A DNA stretch of 13,701 bases, from assembly GCA_900550065.1 (NCBI GenBank), contig URQR01000034.1, forward strand, positions 1 to 13,701, written 5' to 3'. Of the stretch, positions 1 to 6,228 are shown in pieces; positions within the stretch are counted from its first letter, which is position 1; each line of letters begins with the position of its first letter. Both the position numbers and the translations under genes were made by a program. The DNA is from an uncultured Eubacteriales bacterium (lineage in GTDB: Bacteria; Bacillota; Clostridia; UBA1381; UMGS1253). The notes beneath the pieces were generated by a model. The model was not told the DNA's origin, did not search any database, and saw only the letters and a program-made list of their open reading frames with translations.

Positions 1-117
1 GTGCGTGTTCACATCGCCGCCAAACTCCGTCGTACAGCCGCAAAACGCCTTCGTCTTTGTCGACAGCTCCGCGTGTACCTCTAATCCGATGATAACCTCA
101 TAATCTTTATAATCCAT
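1..117 (-). CDS. gatB: GatB, Asp/Glu-tRNA amidotransferase subunit B (N-terminal 39 codons only)
   Basis: This is the start of subunit B of the GatCAB complex, which activates the side-chain carboxylate of Glu-tRNA(Gln) or Asp-tRNA(Asn) with ATP and receives ammonia from GatA. Only 39 residues are in the window; the gene runs off the left edge. The visible N-terminus carries the family hallmark GLEVHAELSTKTK followed by the FCGC segment and NTH, which belongs to the GatB N-terminal core. The ATG at 115-117 is chosen because a strong AGGAGGG ribosome binding site lies 9 bases upstream and directly abuts the gatA stop codon. Only 15 bases separate it from gatA, so the two are almost certainly cotranscribed and possibly translationally coupled. 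The identification is confident despite the short length, because this N-terminal motif is diagnostic. Confidence 0.95.
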   Translation of the reverse strand, partial: MDYKDYEVIIGLEVHAELSTKTKAFCGCTTEFGGDVNTH

Positions 118-132
118 TTCCCGCGCCCTCCT

Positions 133-1605
133 TTACAAGCTCGGCCTTACGCCGGAAAAGCCCGCGTATTTTTCGTACGCGTACGCCGCTTTTAAGATCG
201 TCTTTTCCGCAAACGAATCGCCGATCAGCTGCAGCCCGACGGGCAGGTTGTTTTTGTCAAAGCCGCACGGCAGAGAAATCGCCGGAAGGCCCGCAATATT
301 AATCGATACTGTGCAGATATCCGCCAAATACATCTGCATCGGGTCGGTTGTCTTTTCCCCGATTTTAAACGATGTAATCGGCGACGTGGGCGTCAAAATC
401 ACATCATATTTTGCAAACGCCTGGTCAAAGTCGTTCTTGATAATCGTGCGCACTTGCTGCGCTTTTTTATAATATGCGTCATAATACCCCGACGAAAGCG
501 CGTACGTGCCGAGCATGATGCGGCGCTTTACCTCGCTGCCGAAGCCCTCCGAGCGCGTCTTTTTATACATATCGAGCAAATCCTCAAACCCTTCTGCGCG
601 GAAGCCGTACTTCACGCCGTCGTAGCGCGCAAGGTTCGAGCTCGCCTCCGCCGAAGAGATGATATAATACGCTGGCAGCGCATACTGCGACATACTCATC
701 TTAAAATATTTCACCGTTGCGCCGAGGCTTTCGTATAATTTTATCGCCTCTAAAATCCGCTTTTTAACGTCTTCGTCGATCCCCTCGCCGAGATACTCCT
801 CCGGTACGCCGATGCGCAGCCCTGTAACATCCTCACACAGCCCGGCCGTGTAGTCCGTTTCCGGTACGTTTAAAGACGTTGAATCCATCTCGTCGTGCCC
901 GGCAATCAAATTCAGCACCAGCGCCGCGTCGGTCACATCCTTCGTGAGCGGGCCAATCTGGTCGAGTGAGGACGCAAACGCCACAAGCCCGAAGCGCGAC
1001 ACTAAGCCATATGTAGGCTTTAAGCCCACAACGCCGCAAAACGACGCCGGCTGGCGAATTGAGCCGCCCGTGTCAGAACCGAGCGTATACATCGCTAAAT
1101 CCGCGCTCACCGCCGCCGCGCTCCCGCCCGAGCTACCGCCCGGTACGCGCGTCAGGTCATAGGGGTTCTTCGTCTTTTTAAAGTACGAGTTCTCCGTCGA
1201 AGAACCCATCGCAAATTCGTCCATATTGAGCTTACCGAGCATCGGTGCGCCCGCTGCCTTTACCCTCTTTGCGACAAACGCATCATACGGCGGCACAAAA
1301 TTTTCAAGCATCTTAGAGGCACATGTCGTCGTAATATCCTTTGTACAGATGTTGTCTTTAATCGCCATCGGTACGCCCTCAAGCGGAGCGAGCGCCTCGC
1401 CCTTTGCGATTTTCTCATCTACGGCCTTCGCTGTTTCCATTGCGTAGTCAAATGTGTTTGTAATATAGCTTTCTACCTGCTTGTCCACGGTTTCAATCCG
1501 CCCGATTACCGCGCGTGTCAATTCCTGCGAGGTCACTTCCTTTTTCGCGAGCAGGTCCATCGACTCATGTGCAGTCAATTTATATAACTCCATTTGTTTG
1601 ACCAT
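133..1605 (-). CDS. gatA: GatA, Asp/Glu-tRNA amidotransferase glutaminase subunit A
   Basis: GatA hydrolyses glutamine and passes ammonia to GatB for amidation of Glu-tRNA(Gln) or Asp-tRNA(Asn); it acts in the cytoplasm. The 490 residues are the normal family length. The amidase-signature fold is visible: catalytic Lys83 in AIKDN, cis-Ser158 in the glycine/serine-rich PGGSSGGSAAAV segment, and the acyl-accepting Ser182 in GSDTGGSIRQPA. The C-terminus with SLPCG and PVGLQLIG is also typical. The start is uncertain. The first ATG (1603-1605) has an AAAGG almost touching it, while the ATG four codons in (1591-1593) has the same AAAGGT about 12 bases upstream and gives the usual-looking N-terminus MELYKLTAHE; the shorter 486-residue form is at least as likely. 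The gene lies 31 bases downstream of gatC and 15 bases before gatB. Confidence 0.97.
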   Translation of the reverse strand: MVKQMELYKLTAHESMDLLAKKEVTSQELTRAVIGRIETVDKQVESYITNTFDYAMETAKAVDEKIAKGEALAPLEGVPMAIKDNICTKDITTTCASKMLENFVPPYDAFVAKRVKAAGAPMLGKLNMDEFAMGSSTENSYFKKTKNPYDLTRVPGGSSGGSAAAVSADLAMYTLGSDTGGSIRQPASFCGVVGLKPTYGLVSRFGLVAFASSLDQIGPLTKDVTDAALVLNLIAGHDEMDSTSLNVPETDYTAGLCEDVTGLRIGVPEEYLGEGIDEDVKKRILEAIKLYESLGATVKYFKMSMSQYALPAYYIISSAEASSNLARYDGVKYGFRAEGFEDLLDMYKKTRSEGFGSEVKRRIMLGTYALSSGYYDAYYKKAQQVRTIIKNDFDQAFAKYDVILTPTSPITSFKIGEKTTDPMQMYLADICTVSINIAGLPAISLPCGFDKNNLPVGLQLIGDSFAEKTILKAAYAYEKYAGFSGVRPSL

Positions 1606-1636
1606 ACCTTTCTGTTAGTTTTTGATTCGAAATTTC

Positions 1637-1927
1637 CTACTCAACAATACGCGGCACCGTATAGCAGCCCGCCTGCTTCGACGGCGCGTTTTTCAAAAGC
1701 TCGTCGCGGTCATACGACTCCTTTACCTTGTCGGAACGCAGTACATTTTCCACCTTGATTGCGTGGTTCGTCGGCTCAATCCCCGCTGTGTCAATCTCGC
1801 TCAGCGTGTCGGCAAACGTGATGATATCCGCCATCTGTGCGCGCAGCGTTTCCGCCTCTTCCTCCGTCACGTTTAACCGCGCGAGGTTAGCAACATATTT
1901 TACATCCTCCGTTGTAATTTTCAACAA
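1637..1927 (-). CDS. gatC: GatC, Asp/Glu-tRNA amidotransferase subunit C
   Basis: This small subunit clamps GatA and GatB together in the GatCAB tRNA-dependent amidotransferase. At 96 residues it has the standard family length. Typical features are the N-terminal segment ITTEDVKYVANLARLNVTEEE, the central helix with the LSEIDTAGIEPT motif, and a C-terminal stretch with R64SD near KNAPSKQAGCYTVPRIVE. There is no ATG. The gene opens with two consecutive TTG codons (1925-1927 and 1922-1924) behind a GGGAGGGG ribosome binding site whose GGAGG core is 5 and 8 bases away respectively, so a TTG start is well supported although the choice between the two is open. A promoter of its own overlaps the end of ligA. 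It is the first gene of the gatC-gatA-gatB set. Confidence 0.95.
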   Translation of the reverse strand: MLKITTEDVKYVANLARLNVTEEEAETLRAQMADIITFADTLSEIDTAGIEPTNHAIKVENVLRSDKVKESYDRDELLKNAPSKQAGCYTVPRIVE

Positions 1928-1969
1928 AATCCCCTCCCGCTTTGTATTTCATTTTCACTCATAAAAAAT

Positions 1970-1998
1970 ATTATACCTGATTTACCACAAATTTTCAA
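1970..1998 (-). promoter_or_regulatory. Sigma-A-type promoter for gatCAB, overlapping the ligA stop codon
   Basis: On the minus strand a TTGAAA -35 box (1993-1998) is followed after 17 bases by a perfect TATAAT -10 box (1970-1975). The expected start site is near 1963, which gives a 5' untranslated region of roughly 35 bases before gatC. The -35 box includes the ligA TGA stop codon (1995-1997). This would let gatCAB be transcribed even when ligA transcripts are low. The call rests on sequence match and spacing only. Confidence 0.7.
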
Positions 1999-3989
1999 GT
2001 GATGTCCGCCATTTGCTTAAATTTTTCTTCATCTATTACCGCAACGCCGAGCGCATTCGCTTTATCGAGCTTGCTGCCCGCCTCCTCACCGGCTAACACA
2101 AAGTCCGTTTTTTTCGACACCGAGCCCGATACCTTTCCGCCGAAGCGCTCGATGATTTCCTTCGCCTCCTCGCGCTTATAGGTCGGCAGCGTCCCGGTCA
2201 GCACAAACGTTTTCCCCGCAAAGCGCAAATCCGTTTCCGGCTGCTCGTGCGCGGTAAAGTTCACGCCCGCACCGCGCAGCTTCTCAATTGACGCAAGATT
2301 TTTCGGGTCGGCAAAAAACGCCAAAATACTGTCCGCCATAATTTCGCCGATTTCGTCAACCGCGACAAGCTCCTCCTTCGTCGCATGCATCAACTTGTCG
2401 AGTGAGCCGAACCGCTTCGCCAAAAGCTTGCCCGCACGTTCGCCCACATGACGGATACCGAGCGCGTAAATGAGCCGGCTTACGTCGTTTTGTTTTGTCA
2501 CTTCAATCGCGCGCAAAAGATTGTCCGCCGACTTTTCGCCCATTTTGTCCATCTGTGCGACTTCCTCCGCGTCTAAATAGTAAATGTCCGCCGCATGTGA
2601 AATCAGTTCCCGCGCAAGCATCTGCTCAATGATAGACGGGCCGAGCCCTTCGACATTCATCGCATTGCGCGACACAAAATGCTCGATATGACGCTGCAGC
2701 TGCGCCGGGCAGTCAAGCCCTGTGCATCGGTGCGCCGCCTCGCCCTCCTCCCGTACAACGTCGCTGCCGCACACCGGGCAGTGCGCCGGCATGGTAAATT
2801 CGCGCTCGCTGCCATCGCGCTCATTTGCCAGCACCTTCACTACCTCAGGAATAATATCGCCCGCCTTTTGAATGAGTACACTGTCGCCGATTTTGATATC
2901 TTTTTGTACAATGTTGTCGATATTGTGCAGCGTTGCACGCGATACCGTGCTGCCCGCAACCAGTACAGGCTCTAACTCCGCCGCCGGCGTCAGCACGCCC
3001 GTACGCCCGACCTGTACCGTAATATCCGTAATCTTCGTCTTTTTCTGCTCAGGCGGAAATTTAAACGCAACCGCCCACTTCGGCGCTTTCGACGTAGAGC
3101 CCATGCTCTCGCGCTTTGCAATATCATCGACCTTGATGACTGCGCCGTCAATCTCATACGGCAGCGCCAGACGCTTCTCACCAATTTTTTTTACCTGTGC
3201 AAATGCAGCCTCGATACCGGAACATACGGCGTTGTCAATCACCTTAAAGCCCAGCCGCCGCAGCAGGTCAAGCGACTCGGAATGGGTTTTGTAGCTGATA
3301 CCCTCCGCCTGCTGAATGTTGAATACAAAAATATCGAGTCCGCGCTGCGCCGCGATTTTCGGGTCGAGCTGACGCAGAGAGCCGGCCGCCGCATTACGCG
3401 GATTGGCAAATGTGCTTTGCTCTTCTTCCTCCCGCTTTTTATTGAGCGCGGCAAACCGCTTTTTCGACATAAATACCTCGCCGCGCACCTCCAAAAACGG
3501 AACAGCCTCCTTTAATACAAGCGGCACAGCGCCAATCGTGCGCAGGTTTTGCGTCACGTTTTCGCCCACGATACCGTCGCCGCGCGTACTGCCGCGCACG
3601 AATACGCCGTTCTCGTACTCGAGCGACACGCTCAGCCCGTCGATTTTCGGCTCGACAGTATAGCCGACCGTCTCCCCCAGCGCGGCGCTTACCCGCTCGC
3701 CGAACGCCGTTACCTCATCTTCGTCAAACGCATCCTGTAAGCTCTCCATTGCCACCGCGTGGCGTACTTCCTCAAAGCCCTCCGCGACTGCGCCGCCGAC
3801 CCGCTTCGTCGGCGAATTTGGGTCCGCAAACTCAGGGTGCGCCATCTCGAGCCCCGCGAGCTCGCGCAAAAGCATATCGTATTCATAATCGCTCACCATC
3901 GGCGCGTCGAGCACATAGTACGCGTGTGCATATTCGCTCAGCGCCGCGGTCAGCGCCTGAATCCGTTCTTTGTCTGTATCCTTTGGCAA
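1995..3989 (-). CDS. ligA: NAD-dependent DNA ligase LigA
   Basis: LigA seals nicks between Okazaki fragments and after repair, using NAD+ to form a ligase-adenylate on a lysine. All domains are visible in the 664 residues: an N-terminal domain Ia with the NAD-binding YYVLDAPMVSDYEYD motif (24-38), the adenylation domain with the nucleophile Lys115 in the motif KIDG, an OB fold (about 318-400), a four-cysteine zinc finger (Cys404, 407, 422, 427), helix-hairpin-helix repeats (about 430-580), and a C-terminal BRCT domain (about 588-664) with the FVLTGTL and GGKVSGSVSKKT motifs. The start is TTG (3987-3989), chosen because an AAGGAGG site lies 7 bases upstream and the N-terminus then has normal length. 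The order ligA-gatC-gatA-gatB is common in Clostridia. I found no convincing promoter directly upstream, so transcription may start further up around 4020-4080. Confidence 0.97.
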   Translation of the reverse strand: MPKDTDKERIQALTAALSEYAHAYYVLDAPMVSDYEYDMLLRELAGLEMAHPEFADPNSPTKRVGGAVAEGFEEVRHAVAMESLQDAFDEDEVTAFGERVSAALGETVGYTVEPKIDGLSVSLEYENGVFVRGSTRGDGIVGENVTQNLRTIGAVPLVLKEAVPFLEVRGEVFMSKKRFAALNKKREEEEQSTFANPRNAAAGSLRQLDPKIAAQRGLDIFVFNIQQAEGISYKTHSESLDLLRRLGFKVIDNAVCSGIEAAFAQVKKIGEKRLALPYEIDGAVIKVDDIAKRESMGSTSKAPKWAVAFKFPPEQKKTKITDITVQVGRTGVLTPAAELEPVLVAGSTVSRATLHNIDNIVQKDIKIGDSVLIQKAGDIIPEVVKVLANERDGSEREFTMPAHCPVCGSDVVREEGEAAHRCTGLDCPAQLQRHIEHFVSRNAMNVEGLGPSIIEQMLARELISHAADIYYLDAEEVAQMDKMGEKSADNLLRAIEVTKQNDVSRLIYALGIRHVGERAGKLLAKRFGSLDKLMHATKEELVAVDEIGEIMADSILAFFADPKNLASIEKLRGAGVNFTAHEQPETDLRFAGKTFVLTGTLPTYKREEAKEIIERFGGKVSGSVSKKTDFVLAGEEAGSKLDKANALGVAVIDEEKFKQMADIT

Positions 3990-4091
3990 AACGCCGCCTC
4001 CTTCTGCTGTATCAATTATCAGGTCTGCTATAATCCTATCAGTATAATCTTTACCAAATTACCGATATTTTATCATAGATTTACTGAAACC

Positions 4092-4151
4092 GAAGAAGGC
4101 ACGGTGCGGCATTCGCCGCAGGAGGGGCGCCGCCCCGACAATGACTTCTTC
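4092..4151. repeat. GC-rich palindrome cluster, probable dispersed intergenic repeat
   Basis: Between two AT-rich stretches lies a compact structured block. An outer 7-base arm GAAGAAG (4092-4098) is complementary to CTTCTTC (4145-4151). Inside sit two perfect hairpins, TGCGGC-attc-GCCGCA (4105-4120) and GGGGC-gcc-GCCCC (4124-4136). The whole folds as a three-way junction on either strand. Its GC content is much higher than the surrounding intergenic DNA. The shape, and the CGCC/GGCG-rich text ending in GACAATGA, resemble the short palindromic repeats scattered in intergenic regions of gut Clostridia, but only one copy is present here, so the repeat status is an inference. It could instead be a structured RNA. 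Confidence 0.45.
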
Positions 4152-4155
4152 CAAT

Positions 4156-4187
4156 GTCTCAAAATCATCGATTTTGAGACTATTTTA
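4156..4187 (+). terminator. Strong hairpin followed by a T-rich stretch (terminator-like)
   Basis: A perfect 11-base stem, GTCTCAAAATC (4156-4166) and GATTTTGAGAC (4170-4180), with a 3-base loop is followed by TATTTTAT. The stem is AT-rich in the middle and the T tract is interrupted, so it is a mediocre intrinsic terminator. No gene reads into it on the plus strand in this window. It sits 4 bases after the palindrome cluster and may be part of the same element. On the minus strand it would be followed by the palindrome cluster, not by a T run. Confidence 0.35.
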
Positions 4188-4266
4188 TCATCAAATCCGT
4201 CCAATGTAAAGCACAGAAATTTTCGCCGAAAAAAGGAAAAGTTTGTGATATTTTATTTGTTTTTAT

Positions 4267-4296
4267 TTGACATTCATGTGCGGGTAAGCGTATAAT
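4267..4296 (+). promoter_or_regulatory. Perfect-consensus promoter for the corA leader
   Basis: TTGACA (4267-4272) and TATAAT (4291-4296) both match the sigma-A consensus exactly, with an 18-base spacer. The expected start is near 4303, giving a 5' leader of about 240 bases before corA, which is far longer than needed for a ribosome binding site and implies post-transcriptional control. Confidence 0.85.
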
Positions 4297-4357
4297 GAAT
4301 ATGGATGCGGCTTTTTCGCGCCGATTATAAAATTTGGATAAGGAGGTTATCTTAACA

Positions 4358-4468
4358 ATGGATGCTGATCCGTATGTCAGTAGAAACACTGTAAAACTGA
4401 ATTGTCTTGCGATAGCCTTTTTATCTGCGACAGCGTTTACCCGCTTTGGTCTGCTGTTTAACCTGTAA
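4358..4468 (+). CDS. Small 36-residue ORF in the corA leader, candidate leader peptide
   Basis: An ATG (4358-4360) with an AAGGAGG ribosome binding site 11 bases upstream opens a 36-codon frame that ends with TAA at 4466-4468. It lies about 55 bases after the predicted transcription start and 74 bases before corA. The peptide starts with polar residues (MDADPYVSRNTVK) and continues with a hydrophobic segment LNCLAIAFLSATAF, then TRFGLLFNL. It could be a regulatory leader peptide or a small single-span membrane protein. I do not recognise a family. The last sense codons contain ACCTG (4461-4465), which is complementary to CAGGT (4532-4536) in the corA ribosome binding site, so ribosome position at the end of this frame could affect corA translation. 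Leader peptides are known for Salmonella corA and mgtA, but a relation to this one is not shown. Confidence 0.55.
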   Translation: MDADPYVSRNTVKLNCLAIAFLSATAFTRFGLLFNL

Positions 4469-4482
4469 CAGGCCTGTGGTGT

Positions 4483-4527
4483 CTCAAAAGGCTTTTATTA
4501 TCGTGAGATGATTTTGAATCTTTTGAG
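4483..4527 (+). promoter_or_regulatory. Alternative hairpins beside the corA ribosome binding site
   Basis: CTCAAAAG (4483-4490) pairs perfectly with CTTTTGAG (4520-4527), ending just 5 bases before the corA ribosome binding site AGGTG (4533-4537). The core TCAAAA (4484-4489) could instead pair with TTTTGA at 4512-4517, so two mutually exclusive folds exist. Together with the upstream ACCTG in the small ORF, which can pair with the ribosome binding site itself, this looks like an on/off switch for corA translation. The model is an inference from base complementarity. I do not recognise the leader as the M-box magnesium riboswitch. Confidence 0.4.
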
Positions 4528-4542
4528 GAAGCAGGTGAAACA

Positions 4543-5478
4543 ATGCTCAATATTTACCGTACAGACGACAAGCAGGTGAACGTAATCAGCGGCTTTGAGC
4601 CAGACTGCTGGATTCATCTTGTATCCCCGACGAGCCAGGAGTTGTCGTGGGTGATGGAACAGACGGGCGTAGAGGCGGATTTTCTGCGCGCGCCGCTCGA
4701 TGAAGAGGAGCGTTCGCGTATTGAAACGGAAAATGCGCAGACTTTGATTCTGGTCGACACGCCATTTGTAGAGACGGACGATGACGGCGAAGAGTACGTC
4801 ACAATACCAATGGGTATTATTTTATTGGAAGACTGTATCATAACCGTATGCTTAAAGGATGCGCCGCTGTTAAAAGAGTTTTCCAAGGGGCGTGTACGCG
4901 GCTTTTCGTCAAAAAAGCGCAACCGCTTTATTTTACAGGTGCTATACCGCAATGCGGCACGGTTTTTGTACTATCTGCGCCGCATTGACAAAAAAAGCAA
5001 CGACGTGGAGGACGAGCTCCACAAATCTATGAAAAACAAAGAATTGATTACTATGCTGAAACTCGAAAAATCGCTGGTGTATTTTTCGACTTCGCTGAAG
5101 GGCAACGAGGCCGTGCTGGAACGGCTTTTGCGTATGAGCTTTATCCGCCAGTACCCCGACGACACCGATCTGCTCGAGGATGTTATTATTGAGAACAAGC
5201 AGGCGATTGAAATGTGTACGATTTACCGCGACATTTTGTCCGGTACGATGGACGCATTTGCATCGGTGATTTCTAATAACTTAAATATAGTGATGAAGGT
5301 GCTGACCCTCATTACGATTATTTTGACGATTCCAACAATTGTGGCAAGTTTATGGGGCATGAATGTAGCAGGACTACCCTTTACGAACAATCCGTTCGGC
5401 TTTTGGATTGTACTTAGCATTAGTATTGTCCTGTCGGGCGTAACGGCTTTCATTATGAAAAAGAAAAAGATGTTTTAA
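4543..5478 (+). CDS. corA: CorA-family magnesium/divalent cation transporter
   Basis: CorA proteins form pentameric inner-membrane channels that take up Mg2+ (also Co2+ or Ni2+). The 311 residues divide into a large cytosolic N-terminal domain (1-245, with a long helical region from about 125 to 245) and two C-terminal transmembrane helices (about 248-271 and 286-306). The diagnostic GMN signature is at 272-274, at the end of the first membrane helix, followed by a short acidic-free loop VAGLPFTNNPFG. The protein ends in a basic KKKKMF tail that should face the cytoplasm. Length and layout fit the Firmicutes CorA subfamily; the transported ion cannot be told from sequence. The ATG has a modest AGGTG ribosome binding site 5 bases upstream. 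A long leader with a small ORF precedes it. No clear terminator follows, so some readthrough into the rubrerythrin gene is possible. Confidence 0.93.
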   Translation: MLNIYRTDDKQVNVISGFEPDCWIHLVSPTSQELSWVMEQTGVEADFLRAPLDEEERSRIETENAQTLILVDTPFVETDDDGEEYVTIPMGIILLEDCIITVCLKDAPLLKEFSKGRVRGFSSKKRNRFILQVLYRNAARFLYYLRRIDKKSNDVEDELHKSMKNKELITMLKLEKSLVYFSTSLKGNEAVLERLLRMSFIRQYPDDTDLLEDVIIENKQAIEMCTIYRDILSGTMDAFASVISNNLNIVMKVLTLITIILTIPTIVASLWGMNVAGLPFTNNPFGFWIVLSISIVLSGVTAFIMKKKKMF

Positions 5479-5513
5479 CTGTAAATTTTTTGTGAAATTT
5501 TTGTCGAACCCTA

Positions 5514-5542
5514 TTGACAGATATAGTGCAATGTTGTATACT
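5514..5542 (+). promoter_or_regulatory. Sigma-A-type promoter for the rubrerythrin gene
   Basis: TTGACA (5514-5519) is followed after exactly 17 bases by TATACT (5537-5542). The expected start near 5549 falls inside the left arm of an inverted repeat, and the untranslated leader would be about 60 bases. Confidence 0.8.
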
Positions 5543-5544
5543 GC

Positions 5545-5573
5545 ATTCACAACACCTACTACATGTTGTGAAT
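5545..5573. promoter_or_regulatory. Perfect 10-base inverted repeat over the rubrerythrin start site, candidate operator
   Basis: ATTCACAACA (5545-5554) and TGTTGTGAAT (5564-5573) are perfect inverted copies separated by 9 bases. The element begins 2 bases after the -10 box and spans the predicted transcription start, the standard place for a repressor operator. Because transcription would start within the left arm, a DNA-binding role is more likely than an RNA hairpin. The half site TTCACAA is the same word used in Rex operators but in everted order, and the site does not match the AT-rich PerR box, so the regulator is unknown. Confidence 0.55.
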
Positions 5574-5608
5574 ATAAATTTATGATATCGAAACAAGGAG
5601 GGTTTTAC

Positions 5609-6151
5609 ATGAAAAAATTTGTTTGTAGTGTATGCGGTTACGTTCACGAGGGCGATACGCCTCCGGCACAGTGTCCGGTATGTAAGGCGCCTGCTGAGAA
5701 ATTTAAAGAGCAGGCCGGCGATTTGACGTGGGCGGCAGAGCATGTAATCGGCGTTGCAAAAGGCGTCAGTGAGGACATCATTAAGGATTTGCGCGCAAAC
5801 TTTGAGGGTGAGTGCACAGAGGTTGGTATGTATCTGGCGATGGCGCGTGTAGCGCACCGCGAAGGATATCCGGAAGTTGGCCTTTACTACGAAAAGGCGG
5901 CGTATGAGGAAGCGGAGCACGCGGCTAAATTTGCGGAGCTGCTCGGCGAGGTTGTGACCGATTCGACGAAGAAGAATTTAGAGCTGCGCGTTGCTGCGGA
6001 AAACGGCGCAACGGCGGGTAAGGTTGACCTTGCAAAACGCGCAAAGGCGGCGGACCTCGACGCAATTCATGACACCGTGCACGAGATGGCGCGTGACGAA
6101 GCACGTCACGGCAAAGCATTCCAGGGCCTTTTGAATCGTTATTTTAAATAA
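5609..6151 (+). CDS. Rubrerythrin of the reverse type (N-terminal rubredoxin, C-terminal diiron domain)
   Basis: Rubrerythrins reduce hydrogen peroxide in anaerobes, taking electrons through a rubredoxin FeS4 centre to a diiron site. Here the rubredoxin-like domain is at the N-terminus, with cysteines 6, 9, 22 and 25 in CSVCG and CPVCKAP, followed by a ferritin-like four-helix domain (about 45-180). Diiron ligands are visible as FEGECTE (around Glu67/Glu71), the ExxH motif Glu101-His104, Glu131, and the second ExxH motif Glu164-His167. The domain order is that of the reverse rubrerythrins known from Clostridium, often annotated NADH peroxidase. The 180-residue length fits. The start is the ATG at 5609-5611 with an AAGGAGGG site 6 bases upstream; a longer in-frame extension upstream overlaps the promoter and is rejected. 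The gene has its own promoter with a candidate operator and is followed by a terminator, so it is monocistronic. Confidence 0.94.
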   Translation: MKKFVCSVCGYVHEGDTPPAQCPVCKAPAEKFKEQAGDLTWAAEHVIGVAKGVSEDIIKDLRANFEGECTEVGMYLAMARVAHREGYPEVGLYYEKAAYEEAEHAAKFAELLGEVVTDSTKKNLELRVAAENGATAGKVDLAKRAKAADLDAIHDTVHEMARDEARHGKAFQGLLNRYFK

Positions 6152-6172
6152 TTAATTACATACTCCCCACAC

Positions 6173-6210
6173 AAAAAAAGTACCCATGGCATTGCCATGG
6201 GTACTTTTTT
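6173..6210. terminator. Bidirectional intrinsic terminator
   Basis: An 11-base perfect stem, GTACCCATGGC (6180-6190) and GCCATGGGTAC (6194-6204), with an ATT loop is preceded by seven A and followed by six T. It therefore works on both strands: for the rubrerythrin gene, ending 22 bases upstream, and for the large minus-strand gene that ends at 6229. Confidence 0.93.
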
Positions 6211-6228
6211 ATAACTTCTCCCGCCCCT

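Noticed and set aside
3759..4295. 178-codon plus-strand open frame over the ligA start
   Set aside because: It is antisense to the conserved ligA N-terminus, has no ribosome binding site and its translation is rich in Arg without any domain pattern.
4303..4542. M-box (ykoK) magnesium riboswitch upstream of corA
   Set aside because: The conserved M-box core words are not visible in the leader, so I only call it an unassigned leader. A covariance-model search would settle it.
5490..5505. Rex operator (TTGTGAA-N-TTCACAA) upstream of the rubrerythrin promoter
   Set aside because: Only one half site, TTGTGAA at 5490-5496, is present; the second half does not match.
5453..5920. 155-codon minus-strand open frame over the rubrerythrin gene
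   Set aside because: It runs antisense through the rubredoxin cysteines and the promoter of a clearly real gene.
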